This document shows positions 41,887 through 51,392 of a DNA stretch of 64,000 bases, piece by piece. The notes under the pieces were generated by a model. The model ran no database searches and had not been told where the DNA came from. It was given only the letters and a program-made list of their open reading frames with translations. Each line of letters starts with the position of its first letter. The first letter of the stretch is position 1. The stretch is from Marinicellulosiphila megalodicopiae (GTDB taxonomy: Bacteria > Pseudomonadota > Gammaproteobacteria > Pseudomonadales > Natronospirillaceae): NCBI RefSeq assembly GCF_045862395.1, contig NZ_AP023087.1, positions 4,584,066-4,648,065 on the forward strand, given 5' to 3'. The position numbers and the translations under genes are program-made.

Positions 41887-44800
41887 ATGTCAAAACAACA
41901 CTTCCCTGGACCTAAACCCTGGCCGATTGTCGGTAATATTCCCGATTTATTAGGAGGCCCAGGACTCATTCAAGGATTGATCGGCGTTGGAAAACAACAT
42001 GGGCCTTTATTTCGCTTAACACTTTCTGGATACTCGCCAATATTTGCAACCAATTACGACATCATTAATTTACTTTGCGATGAATCCAAATTCGAAAAAA
42101 AAGTGAGCAAATCTTTAGAAATGGTTCGCCAATTAACTGGTGATGGTTTATTTACCGCTTATCCTGAAGAACCAAATTGGCATAAAGCTCATGATTTATT
42201 AATGCCGGCGTTTAGTTTAGGCGCACTTAATAATTATTATCCAGCTATGCAAAATGTGGGTTTACAACTTGTTGATCGCTGGGAAAAAAATCCTGAAAAC
42301 ATCAATGTTGTGGATGACATGACACGCTTAACTCTTGAAACCATTGGTCTATGTGGATTTGGTTATTCATTTGAATCTTTTGAAAAAGAAGACACGCACC
42401 CATTTATTAATGGCATGTTAGGCGCGCTTAGCGAAACCATGAATCGATTAACCAGACCACAATGGTTAACTGCAATAATGAAAGGTAAGCAAAAAGAATT
42501 TACTGGCAATATTCATTATTTAAATGAAATTGTGGATAACGTCATTCAAGATCGCAAAAAAGAATCAGGCGCAAAAAGAATTGACAAAAATGATTTACTG
42601 TCATTAATGCTGGACAGCAAACAATTAGATGACACAAATATTCGTAATCAAATTATTACATTTTTAATTGCCGGCCATGAAACCACAAGCGGCTTATTGT
42701 CCTTTGCTTTATATTATTTACTTAAACACCCAGAAGCGTTAAGAAAAACTCAAAACGAAATTGATTCTATATTAGGTGAAGATCAAACAAAAACCCCAAG
42801 TTACAGAGAGTTAAGTCGATTTAAATATCTACGACAGGTATTAAATGAATCGTTAAGATTATGGCCAACAGCGCCAGTTTTTGCTGTGACCCCAAAAGAG
42901 AAAACTACGTTGCCAGGTGGTTATGAAGTGAACCCTGGTGAACAAATTTCTGTTTTAATTCCGTTATTGCATCGCGACCCAGAAGTGTGGGGAGACAATG
43001 TCGAGTTATTTGATCCTGATCGTTTCAGTTTAGAGAACGAACAAAATCGTCCTGAAAATGCATTTAAACCTTTTGGAAATGGTCAACGTGCGTGTATTGG
43101 TAGACAGTTTGCTATTCAAGAGGCGACCCTTGCATTGGTGTTAGTGTTACATCGTTTTGATATTATTGATCACACAAATTATGAACTAAAAATTAAAGAA
43201 AGTTTAACTTTAAAACCCGATAATTTTTTTATTAATGTTAGAAAACGGGTTTTTAAAAAATTTACAAAAAATGATTCTACATTAACAAATAATCCTACCA
43301 ATATAGACTCAAATGCATCATTAAGTTTATTAAAACCTGTGCTATCACACAGTTCAAACATTAATGTATATTACGGATCTCAAATGGGATTCACTGAACA
43401 ACTCGCACAGCAATACAGCGATTTTATTTCTAACTTTGGAATAACTTCGAATGCAATGCCATTAAATTCTGCTGTTGACTCTATATTAAATGAAGATATA
43501 TTTGCGGTGTTTGCTGCAAGTTATAACGGTCAACCAACCAAAAACTCTGAACAGTTTATTCAATGGATTGAATCATTAAACAATAATGAACTTGTAGGTA
43601 AGTCATTTATTTTATTTGGTTGTGGCCATAAAGATTGGTTTGCCACTTATCAACAAGTGCCTAAACGCATTTACAACGCATTAATTAATGCTGGCGCCAC
43701 TTCATTATTAGCATTAGGTGAGGGCGATGCTCGAGAAGATATTTTAGGGGATTTTGAACATTGGCAAAACTCTACTACGTCGTTATTGAATGAAATTGTT
43801 AATATTAAACAGCGCAATGAAAATAACGTAATTGAAGTGAAGCAAGAGGCTAATCATCAACCTGATAAATCCAATGTTAAGATTCAATGGTTAATTAAAC
43901 AGGCCTCTACACAAAAAAACGATTTATTGTTTGATGTCATTTCTGTTAAAAAGTTAATTACATCAGAAAATGAAACCTGGGCAGGTCAAAAATTTGAATT
44001 GGTTTTAAAATCCCCCAACGATCAATATTATCGTGCTGGGTCACATTTAGAATTGAGTGTGACTAACCCTAAATCTTTGGTTACCCGTTTTATGAAACGC
44101 ATGCGCTTGGACGATCAAGACACATTACAATTTAGCAAAAAATTTGGTCTGCGCTTTTTAAATAATGATAATAATCACTCAAATAATATTGTTAATGCAA
44201 AAAAATTATGCGAACAGTATTTAGATTTACACTGTAAAATTAGTGCAAGAACGCTAAAAATATTTTTGCAATTTATTCAATGTCCACCAGAAAAAATGGT
44301 CATTGAACAAATTCTTTCTTTAGATAATCATTATTTTAATATTGTGGATGTTCTTGAAAAACTTCCATCATTATCATTAGAATTTGATGATCTGTTAGAA
44401 TTAATACCGTCACTTAAGTCACGTTATTATTCTATTGCCAGTTGTTTTGAAACTAACAAACATATCAAATTAATTATCTCTGAGGTAAATGATAATCAGT
44501 TTACTGGTTTAGCTTCTACTTATTTTAATCGATTATTAAAAGGGAAAATTAAACAAGTAAAAGCAAAAGTAATTGATTTACAGCCTGATTTTTCAATTAA
44601 TCCCACTTCAAATACCCATAATATCATGATTGGCGCTGGCACAGGTGTAGCACCATTTATTGGGTTTAGTGAATTAATGCAATCTAAACAGATTAAAGAC
44701 AAATTAACCTTAATTTATGGTTGTAAAAGAATCGGTGTTGACAGCATTGAATTGCCATTTTTTGAAAAACTACAATCAGACAACTATATACAACTATTTA

Positions 44801-45051
44801 TTGCGCAGTCTCAACCGGAAAATAAACAAAAAAAATACGTACAGGATGTATTGCTGGAAATAGGTGATCAAATTTTTGATAAAATTCATAACGGTGCCAA
44901 AATATTTATCTGTGGCGATGCAAACAATATGGCTCAATCGGTTCAGCAAAATTTAAAAACGATTGCAGTCCTACACGGTAAAATAGAAGACAGTCAAAAA
45001 TGGTTAGATCAATTGATCTCCAACAAACAACTTGTGATGGATATTTGGTAA
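41887..45051 (+). CDS. Self-sufficient cytochrome P450/NADPH-P450 reductase fusion (CYP102-like)
   Basis: About 1054 residues. The P450 part (1-450) has the I-helix AGHETTS (about 262-268), the K-helix ESLR and the heme loop FGNGQRACIGR with Cys about 403, close to Cys400 of P450BM3. A flavodoxin/FMN domain (VYYGSQMGFTEQLAQQYSDF) follows, then a ferredoxin-reductase-like FAD/NADPH domain (RYYSIAS, MIGAGTGVAPFIGF) ending in MDIW. One polypeptide passes electrons from NADPH via FAD and FMN to heme, and usually hydroxylates fatty acids below the end. The ATG at 41887 is preferred: it opens SKQHFPGPKPWPIVGN and has GAG before it. It is divergent from a TetR regulator. Confidence 0.93.
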   Translation: MSKQHFPGPKPWPIVGNIPDLLGGPGLIQGLIGVGKQHGPLFRLTLSGYSPIFATNYDIINLLCDESKFEKKVSKSLEMVRQLTGDGLFTAYPEEPNWHKAHDLLMPAFSLGALNNYYPAMQNVGLQLVDRWEKNPENINVVDDMTRLTLETIGLCGFGYSFESFEKEDTHPFINGMLGALSETMNRLTRPQWLTAIMKGKQKEFTGNIHYLNEIVDNVIQDRKKESGAKRIDKNDLLSLMLDSKQLDDTNIRNQIITFLIAGHETTSGLLSFALYYLLKHPEALRKTQNEIDSILGEDQTKTPSYRELSRFKYLRQVLNESLRLWPTAPVFAVTPKEKTTLPGGYEVNPGEQISVLIPLLHRDPEVWGDNVELFDPDRFSLENEQNRPENAFKPFGNGQRACIGRQFAIQEATLALVLVLHRFDIIDHTNYELKIKESLTLKPDNFFINVRKRVFKKFTKNDSTLTNNPTNIDSNASLSLLKPVLSHSSNINVYYGSQMGFTEQLAQQYSDFISNFGITSNAMPLNSAVDSILNEDIFAVFAASYNGQPTKNSEQFIQWIESLNNNELVGKSFILFGCGHKDWFATYQQVPKRIYNALINAGATSLLALGEGDAREDILGDFEHWQNSTTSLLNEIVNIKQRNENNVIEVKQEANHQPDKSNVKIQWLIKQASTQKNDLLFDVISVKKLITSENETWAGQKFELVLKSPNDQYYRAGSHLELSVTNPKSLVTRFMKRMRLDDQDTLQFSKKFGLRFLNNDNNHSNNIVNAKKLCEQYLDLHCKISARTLKIFLQFIQCPPEKMVIEQILSLDNHYFNIVDVLEKLPSLSLEFDDLLELIPSLKSRYYSIASCFETNKHIKLIISEVNDNQFTGLASTYFNRLLKGKIKQVKAKVIDLQPDFSINPTSNTHNIMIGAGTGVAPFIGFSELMQSKQIKDKLTLIYGCKRIGVDSIELPFFEKLQSDNYIQLFIAQSQPENKQKKYVQDVLLEIGDQIFDKIHNGAKIFICGDANNMAQSVQQNLKTIAVLHGKIEDSQKWLDQLISNKQLVMDIW

Positions 45052-45326
45052 GTTTGTATCGTAACTATTTAGAAATATTGTAAAAAATGACGACTGTTTA
45101 GTAGTGGTCGTTTTAGTAGTACTCTTTTTGGAAACGATCGTTTTAGTAGTGATCGTTTTGTTTTTATCGCGTCAATTAATGTCTCTTTGCTTACGTAATA
45201 ACTAAATTAATCGTGATATTGTTCACATTCCTCACTGTACTACGTGTGGTAGTTTGGATTTTTACATTCTATTTGTTTAAGTAATGTTTTTATAATGTAT
45301 ATTTTGTAATTTTAAAGTTAAGAATT

Positions 45327-47897
45327 ATGAAAACACTCATTATATTACTAACTGGTCTCACGATATTATTAGCAGGATGTAATCAAGAATCCGATATCCA
45401 AAAAGATGATCAGCCAATACAAACGACACCTTCTGCCTTCGCTTCAATTTTAATTGAGACATATTCCATTATTGTTACTGAATCCATTGTTATTTCAGCT
45501 GACACGCAATTGTTTTCTGAAAGTCAGCTTAAATATCAATGGTATATTGATAATGTGCTTGTCAGCGAACAATCTACTTTTACTTTTCAATTTAATAACA
45601 CAGGTATCATTTCAATTAAATTGATTCTGCTTGATTCAAATTCACAACAACTGGATATTGTAACAACAAGTATTTCTGTGACACCTAAAAATGTTGTCAC
45701 TAATCAATTTCCACATACTGCAATCATTGCATCTATCACCCAAGCTTTTACTAATGAAGTTTTAGTATTTTCAGCATTAGCTAATGACACAGATGGAAAT
45801 ATTGATTCTTATCATTGGCAATTAAATGGGCAAACGGTTTCAACAGACCCAGAACTAGAATTTCAATTTATTGAACAGGGCAACTATACGCTGTCGTTAC
45901 AGGTTACTGATAATCAAGGCGATCAATCCAATACCGCACAAATTCAAATATTAATTATTGATAAGCAAATTGAACCAGTCAATCAAATGCCAACAGCTGT
46001 AATTGAAACTTTTTTTGTTGAAGGCACTGCACCGATTAATATTATTATTTCCGCTGCTCAATCTTCAGATGACGACACAATTTCAAAATACCAATGGAAA
46101 ATAAATAACAAATTAGTAGGCAGTGATCGAATTTTTGAATATTTATTTGAAACTGCAGGGGATTATGTCATCGAGTTAATAGTGACGGATAACGAACAAT
46201 ACCAATCATTAGCTGTCACTAAATTAATTTCAATTGCTGCAGGCCCTATTAATTTTCAGCCTATTGCAAAAATTGATGTATCTGCCACAAAAGGGGAAGC
46301 GCCTTTAATAGTATCAATGACAGCTGAAAATTCTTCGGATGAGTTAGATGAAAATGGCGCAATAGCCAGTTATCAATGGTTTGTTAATGATGTATTAATT
46401 TCTGAATTTGCAACGTTTGATTACCAATTTGATGTTGCTGATAATTACTTTGTATCGTTAATTGTCACAGATAATCAATCGATTGCTTCAGAAAAAGTCA
46501 CTCAACTTATTATCGTGACTGACCCTTTAGTTAATAATCAACCCATTGCAGTTATCGAAGCATTACCCGCATCAGGGGAAGCACCTTTAACTGTTTTCAT
46601 TTCTGGCGAAAAATCAATTGACGATCAACAAATTGTTGAATACTACTGGAGCATCAATGATATTTTTGAATCGGCAGAATCTTCGTTTGAATACACATTT
46701 ACGCAAGCAGGAGTTTATAATGTTGAGTTAATTGTGACAGATAATCTAGGCAAACCATCAACAAAACAAAGTCTACAAATAACCGTTGACCCTGCATATA
46801 TTAATGAACTTCCAGTTGCACATATTGATGCATCAGTATCAACAGGTGAAGCGCCGTTAAGCATTGAATTATCTGGTTTAAATTCTACTGATAACAAACA
46901 AATATCCAGTTATGTTTGGAGTATCAATGGTGAGTTTGAATCAAACGAGGCTACGTTTTCAAAAACGTTTTCAGATCCTGGGGTTTATCAAGTTGAATTA
47001 TATGTCGTAGATAATGAATTAGGACAATCATTAATTGATCAACAACAAATTATTGTGACTGAATTTGTCAACCAAGCGCCGGTTGCGACTATTTTTGCAT
47101 CCTCTACTAATGGATACGCGCCATATACAGTATATTTTAATGGTTCAGGCTCTAAAGATGATCAAGATTTAATTCACAGTTATCAATGGGATGTGGATCA
47201 TGTTAATCAATCCACCGACACCTTATTTTCATATACCTTTGCACAAGCGGGTGTTTATGATGTGGGCCTAACAGTAACCGACACCGAGCAAGCTGTTTCA
47301 ACTCGAGCTTCTAAAATAATTACCGTGTTAGAAACCATGCAAATGAACACGCCACCTACTGCAAAATTCACAATGACAGCGGATGAGTTAACAGTCACCG
47401 TAGATGCTTCAGCGACTACAGATGCACAGCAAACTCAAAACTTAAGTTATCACTGGAACTTTTTTAACGAATTTCAAAAAACCACTGCAACACCGGTTAC
47501 CAGTTATACGTTTTCAAATAACGGCTTAAAAGTCATCACATTAGAAGTAACAGACAGCGGCGGATTAACACATAAAATAAATTCAACAATTGTAGTTAAT
47601 GTTACGTTATCGGACTATGAGCAATTATTGGCTGATGTGGCCGATGCTGTCTTAGGCAGTTGCGAAGGCTGTCATGCTACTAACTCAGGTAAACCCATTA
47701 CTTTTACTGGTATTTCGGGGGCAGATTTAGAAACGTCTGTGATGTACTACATTTCAAAAAATAATCCCACCAATATCAATCGCGTTAAATACATTCCTAG
47801 TAATCAAAATGGATATAGACACCCAGCAGGGGATTGGCTAGATGTGATGAAGGATGATTGGGAACGCGCCATTGATGAAATTGTTAATCGGATGTAG
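45327..47897 (+). CDS. Lipoprotein with tandem PKD domains and a C-terminal c-type heme site
   Basis: 856 residues. A lipobox (LLAGCNQ, Cys about 18) is followed by eight consecutive PKD-like domains of about 85-95 residues. Each has the pattern P.A.I.AS...GEAPL....S...S.D..I..Y.W..N......F.Y.F..AG.Y.V.L.VTDN. At about residue 775 comes a small segment with one heme-binding CEGCHATNSGKPITF site. PKD arrays often link surface enzymes to substrate or to each other; a heme at the tip suggests electron exchange at the cell surface, which is inference. It is monocistronic with a strong terminator. Confidence 0.82.
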   Translation: MKTLIILLTGLTILLAGCNQESDIQKDDQPIQTTPSAFASILIETYSIIVTESIVISADTQLFSESQLKYQWYIDNVLVSEQSTFTFQFNNTGIISIKLILLDSNSQQLDIVTTSISVTPKNVVTNQFPHTAIIASITQAFTNEVLVFSALANDTDGNIDSYHWQLNGQTVSTDPELEFQFIEQGNYTLSLQVTDNQGDQSNTAQIQILIIDKQIEPVNQMPTAVIETFFVEGTAPINIIISAAQSSDDDTISKYQWKINNKLVGSDRIFEYLFETAGDYVIELIVTDNEQYQSLAVTKLISIAAGPINFQPIAKIDVSATKGEAPLIVSMTAENSSDELDENGAIASYQWFVNDVLISEFATFDYQFDVADNYFVSLIVTDNQSIASEKVTQLIIVTDPLVNNQPIAVIEALPASGEAPLTVFISGEKSIDDQQIVEYYWSINDIFESAESSFEYTFTQAGVYNVELIVTDNLGKPSTKQSLQITVDPAYINELPVAHIDASVSTGEAPLSIELSGLNSTDNKQISSYVWSINGEFESNEATFSKTFSDPGVYQVELYVVDNELGQSLIDQQQIIVTEFVNQAPVATIFASSTNGYAPYTVYFNGSGSKDDQDLIHSYQWDVDHVNQSTDTLFSYTFAQAGVYDVGLTVTDTEQAVSTRASKIITVLETMQMNTPPTAKFTMTADELTVTVDASATTDAQQTQNLSYHWNFFNEFQKTTATPVTSYTFSNNGLKVITLEVTDSGGLTHKINSTIVVNVTLSDYEQLLADVADAVLGSCEGCHATNSGKPITFTGISGADLETSVMYYISKNNPTNINRVKYIPSNQNGYRHPAGDWLDVMKDDWERAIDEIVNRM

Positions 47898-47913
47898 TGA
47901 GTTACTAAACTGT

Positions 47914-47940
47914 AAACGGCCAATTGCTTGGCCGTTTTTT
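47914..47940 (+). terminator. Rho-independent terminator after the PKD-heme lipoprotein
   Basis: ACGGCCAA / TTGGCCGT (47916-47923, 47928-47935) with a TTGC loop and a T-run. It lies between converging genes. Confidence 0.92.
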
Positions 47941-47942
47941 AA

Positions 47943-48671
47943 TTACATTTGAGCAAATTGTTTTTCAACCGCTTTATGATCTTCACACCAAGCTTTATAA
48001 ACACCTTTTGACATTTCATCAGGAAATATATCTTCTTGATTTGCAATGATGCCTGCAACAATATTATCCGCCACTTCAGCTGGACTAGTTTTGTCCATGT
48101 CTACTTCTGCTAACATGTCGGTATCAATTGCACCTGGAAAAACAGCTTGAACGTTGATGGCTTTATCTGCAAGGGTGCCTTTTAAAGATAAATGCGCAGA
48201 CCACGCTGCTGCTTTTGATGCATTATACGCAGACATCGAAGGCATACTTGCTAATGATAACAACGTTAAAATGTTAACAATGCTCGCTTCTTTTTTCAGT
48301 GTTTGGTTCGTTTCAATAATTGGCGTAAATGCTTTTGCCATATTTAATAATCCAAAATAATTCACAGCAAAATTATGTGTTAATGACTCATCACTTACGG
48401 ATAAAACATCGCCAAATGTAAGTGTCCCAGCATTGTTAATAAGCAAATTTACATCCTTTGTTTGCAACAACGCTTGGTTTACTGAATGAATATCTGTGAT
48501 GTCTAATTGAATTGGAATCACTCTAGGGTCTAAAAAATTTGGCAATTTGCTGATGTCACGTGCGCCTGCATAGACTTTGGATGCCCCTTTTTCTAAAAGA
48601 CTTTGCACCAAAGCTTTACCTAGGCCTCGATTTGCTCCACTTACCAATGCCACTGTGTTATTTAAATTCAT
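47943..48671 (-). CDS. Short-chain dehydrogenase/reductase
   Basis: A 242-residue classical SDR. The NAD(P)-binding GANRGLGKAL motif comes near the N-terminus, then NNAG (about 83-86) and the catalytic Ser with Y-N-A-S-K (about 150-154). The ATG at 48671 is preferred because GAGGAAATAT precedes it. The substrate is unknown. It is divergent from a LysR regulator 130 bp away, which probably controls it. Confidence 0.88.
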   Translation of the reverse strand: MNLNNTVALVSGANRGLGKALVQSLLEKGASKVYAGARDISKLPNFLDPRVIPIQLDITDIHSVNQALLQTKDVNLLINNAGTLTFGDVLSVSDESLTHNFAVNYFGLLNMAKAFTPIIETNQTLKKEASIVNILTLLSLASMPSMSAYNASKAAAWSAHLSLKGTLADKAINVQAVFPGAIDTDMLAEVDMDKTSPAEVADNIVAGIIANQEDIFPDEMSKGVYKAWCEDHKAVEKQFAQM

Positions 48672-48800
48672 GATATTTCCTCTGTTAACGTTAATAAGAT
48701 TCATCAGCTTGTATGTTCAATCTGATGACAAGCATTATCTTTAATGTAAAAAATTAACAAATAGGTATATTAACATTGCAGTCATGTATAAAATGCATGA

Positions 48801-49691
48801 ATGAATATACAATCTCTACAATTATTTATAGATGTTGCCACACTTGGAAGTTTTGCCGATGCCGCTCGCAAACTAAATGAAGATCCGTCTAAGGTGTCTC
48901 GAAATATAGCTGCATTAGAAAGCGAGTTAAGTGTGCAATTGTTTAAACGCTCTACTCGAAGTTTGTCATTAACTGAAGCTGGGCAACGATATTTATTACA
49001 CATTACTCCTATTGTTGAAGCTTTGTCCTTTGCCAATGAAGACGCTAAATCTGTGGTTAATCGCCCTTCTGGTACTTTAAAAATTTCAGCTTCAACGGCT
49101 TTTGGACAAGAATGTCTATTGCCTCATATTCAATCATTTATGCAGTTATATCCAGATATTCATATCGAGATGTTATTGTCCGATGTGAATTTGAATTTGC
49201 ATAATGAAGACATCGATCTGACTTTTCGATTAACCCCTTCATTTGAGTCCGATTTAATTGGCACTCGGTTACATGCTACCAAATATCATCTTTGTGCCAG
49301 CACTGATTATATTAAATCGCATTTATCCATTTCTTCTCCAAAGGATTTACAACACCATCATTGTTTAGTATTTGCTTTACCCAAATATCGTTCACGCTGG
49401 TTATTTAAAAACGAAGCGAACGAATTATCTCAAATTAAAATTCAATCTAAATTGGCAATTAGCAGCGCGTTGGCATTAAAACAAAGTGCTATTAATGGAT
49501 TAGGACCTGCCATTTTACCTGACTGGTTAATACGAGAAGAATTAAAAACAGGACAGTTAAAAATAATACTGCCTCAGTATCAAGTGACCGCAACCGATTT
49601 TGATACAGCCGTATGGATGTTATATCCGTCTAAACGATTTTTACCACAAAAAACTCGTGTGTTTATTGATTATATAAAAAATATATTTTGA
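48801..49691 (+). CDS. LysR family transcriptional regulator (divergent from SDR)
   Basis: A 296-residue LysR regulator. It has an N-terminal winged HTH (QSLQLFIDVATLGSFADAARKLNEDPSKVSRNIAALESELSVQLFKRSTRSLSLTEAG, residues about 3-60) and a C-terminal effector domain starting near GTLKISASTAFGQECLLPHIQSF. The layout is the standard divergent arrangement with the SDR gene, which suggests control of that gene. The ligand cannot be told. Confidence 0.87.
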   Translation: MNIQSLQLFIDVATLGSFADAARKLNEDPSKVSRNIAALESELSVQLFKRSTRSLSLTEAGQRYLLHITPIVEALSFANEDAKSVVNRPSGTLKISASTAFGQECLLPHIQSFMQLYPDIHIEMLLSDVNLNLHNEDIDLTFRLTPSFESDLIGTRLHATKYHLCASTDYIKSHLSISSPKDLQHHHCLVFALPKYRSRWLFKNEANELSQIKIQSKLAISSALALKQSAINGLGPAILPDWLIREELKTGQLKIILPQYQVTATDFDTAVWMLYPSKRFLPQKTRVFIDYIKNIF

Positions 49692-49895
49692 TTAACTAAA
49701 ATTTAAAGTTGTGGATAACTTTTACTAATGACAGTTTAGTATTTACCTTCCATCGGATTGAGCACAGTGTCATATTTAAAAATTCATCAATATAGAAAAA
49801 GTACTGTATACGTAATGTTAAAATAGATTTACATTAACTACATTCTCTAAACTATTCAAACAAATTACAACAATAATAATTTTAAAATAACTTTT

Positions 49896-51182
49896 GTGAT
49901 AACTGTGATGCAGTTTGTAGCTCGATTTTATATAAATAGATTCTTTTATATTCTGCATGTTACTATTTTTTATTTATTGGTTATCTCGTTCATGTTTGAT
50001 CAAGCTTATTTTAATTTTCACGATATTGTTTTGATATTAATATTTGTGGAATCCGTTTTATTTTCACTGATTTTAATATCAGTACACATGGACAAATTAC
50101 ACAGTCGCGTATTTCTTTCCCTTTTCTTATTAACGAAAGCCTTGGTTGCTTTTGATGCGCTTATATATTGGTGTATCCCTTTAAAATCTGTATTGTTTTC
50201 TGATCAATACCGTTTATTTTTTGTGTTCAAATTTGCTTTATTGATTCAAGGCCCACTTCTGTTTTTGTATGTTAAATCATTGATTTATTCAGATTTTAAG
50301 TTGGTTAAAAAAGATATTTTTCATTTTGTGCCGTTACTGTTGTTTCCGATTTTGTACGGATTAATTATTAATGATATTGGACCAGATGATTTATATGCAG
50401 GAATAGATGAGTATAACTTTTATTTTAGCAGTGGGTATTTTCGTTTTTTATTGAATGCTCAAAGTGTTTCGATTTTGCTTTATAGTATTATGAGTTTGTA
50501 CATTTTAGTGCAATACCGCAAAAATATTACTGCGCGTTTTTCTGAAGTGGATTCCATTAGCTTAGCTTGGATTGCACTTTTAGTGATTGCTTACTTAGTG
50601 TTATGGGGATTTGAATTAAGTGCACAAATTGCTCATCAATTTGATTTAGGCGAATTAGCGGCCTTTGTTGGCTTAAGTAAAAACTACGTTGAATTGATTT
50701 TTATTAACTTATTGGTGGTGTATGCGGTTGTGAAAGTCGCGCAACCGACTGCTTTTATTAATGAACAAGACAGCGAAAACCTATTAGATAACTTGCAACA
50801 AAATAAAGAAGACGGCGTTTCTTGTATACCCGATTTTAATCAACAGGATGTGGATAAAGTCGTGCAAAGTATGGTGGAGCATGAATATTTTTTAGAGCAT
50901 GACATCAACATTGAAAAATTAGCAGACAAAATAGGGGTCAATACTCGTATTGTTTCAAAGGTAATTAACCAAAGTTTTAATCAAAATTTCTTTGAATTTA
51001 TTAATGGTTATCGTGTTGAAAAAGCAAAATTTTTACTCGAAAAATCCGTTTGTTTATCCATGTTAGAAATTATGGATTTGTCTGGGTTTAATAGTAAATC
51101 GACCTTTAACCGATTGTTCAAAAAACAAACTGGATTAACCCCTTCTCAGTATCGTTTAGAAAAATCTTTGCCTTGTGAATAA
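49896..51182 (+). CDS. Membrane-anchored AraC-family regulator
   Basis: About 428 residues from a GTG at 49896. About seven hydrophobic helices occupy the first 290 residues (for example HDIVLILIFVESVLFSLILIS, ALLIQGPLLFLYVKSLIY, SISLAWIALLVIAYLVLWG). A cytoplasmic AraC DNA-binding domain follows (about 315-425, KLADKIGVNTRIVSKVINQSF..FFEFINGYRVEKAKFLLEK, LEIMDLSGFNSKSTFNRLFKKQTGLTPSQYR). The regulator senses something in or across the membrane. The next gene, GH16, lies 210 bp downstream on the same strand and is a natural target. The start is uncertain; the Met at 49992 is another option. Confidence 0.85.
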   Translation: MITVMQFVARFYINRFFYILHVTIFYLLVISFMFDQAYFNFHDIVLILIFVESVLFSLILISVHMDKLHSRVFLSLFLLTKALVAFDALIYWCIPLKSVLFSDQYRLFFVFKFALLIQGPLLFLYVKSLIYSDFKLVKKDIFHFVPLLLFPILYGLIINDIGPDDLYAGIDEYNFYFSSGYFRFLLNAQSVSILLYSIMSLYILVQYRKNITARFSEVDSISLAWIALLVIAYLVLWGFELSAQIAHQFDLGELAAFVGLSKNYVELIFINLLVVYAVVKVAQPTAFINEQDSENLLDNLQQNKEDGVSCIPDFNQQDVDKVVQSMVEHEYFLEHDINIEKLADKIGVNTRIVSKVINQSFNQNFFEFINGYRVEKAKFLLEKSVCLSMLEIMDLSGFNSKSTFNRLFKKQTGLTPSQYRLEKSLPCE

Positions 51183-51392
51183 CTGCATGTTTAAATTTGT
51201 GCGTTTTATCACAACTTTATAATCCCTATATAGAATGGGGCCTACAACCAAGTGACACGTCTCATCTTATAACATGACACTAAGTTGAGACGCCTCATGT
51301 AACAAAATGTTTTAGTTGGGACGACAGAAAAATTTAATTTCATTAACTTAATTGAAGTAAAAAAATCAACTTCTTATAAAAGGTTAATTCTC

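Noticed and set aside
49700..49720. Isolated TGTGGATAA-type DnaA box away from oriC (also near 31300, 57390 and 57480)
   Set aside because: Single boxes at unrelated positions are expected by chance in a 64-kb AT-rich window; only the pair at 63849-63871 has supporting context.
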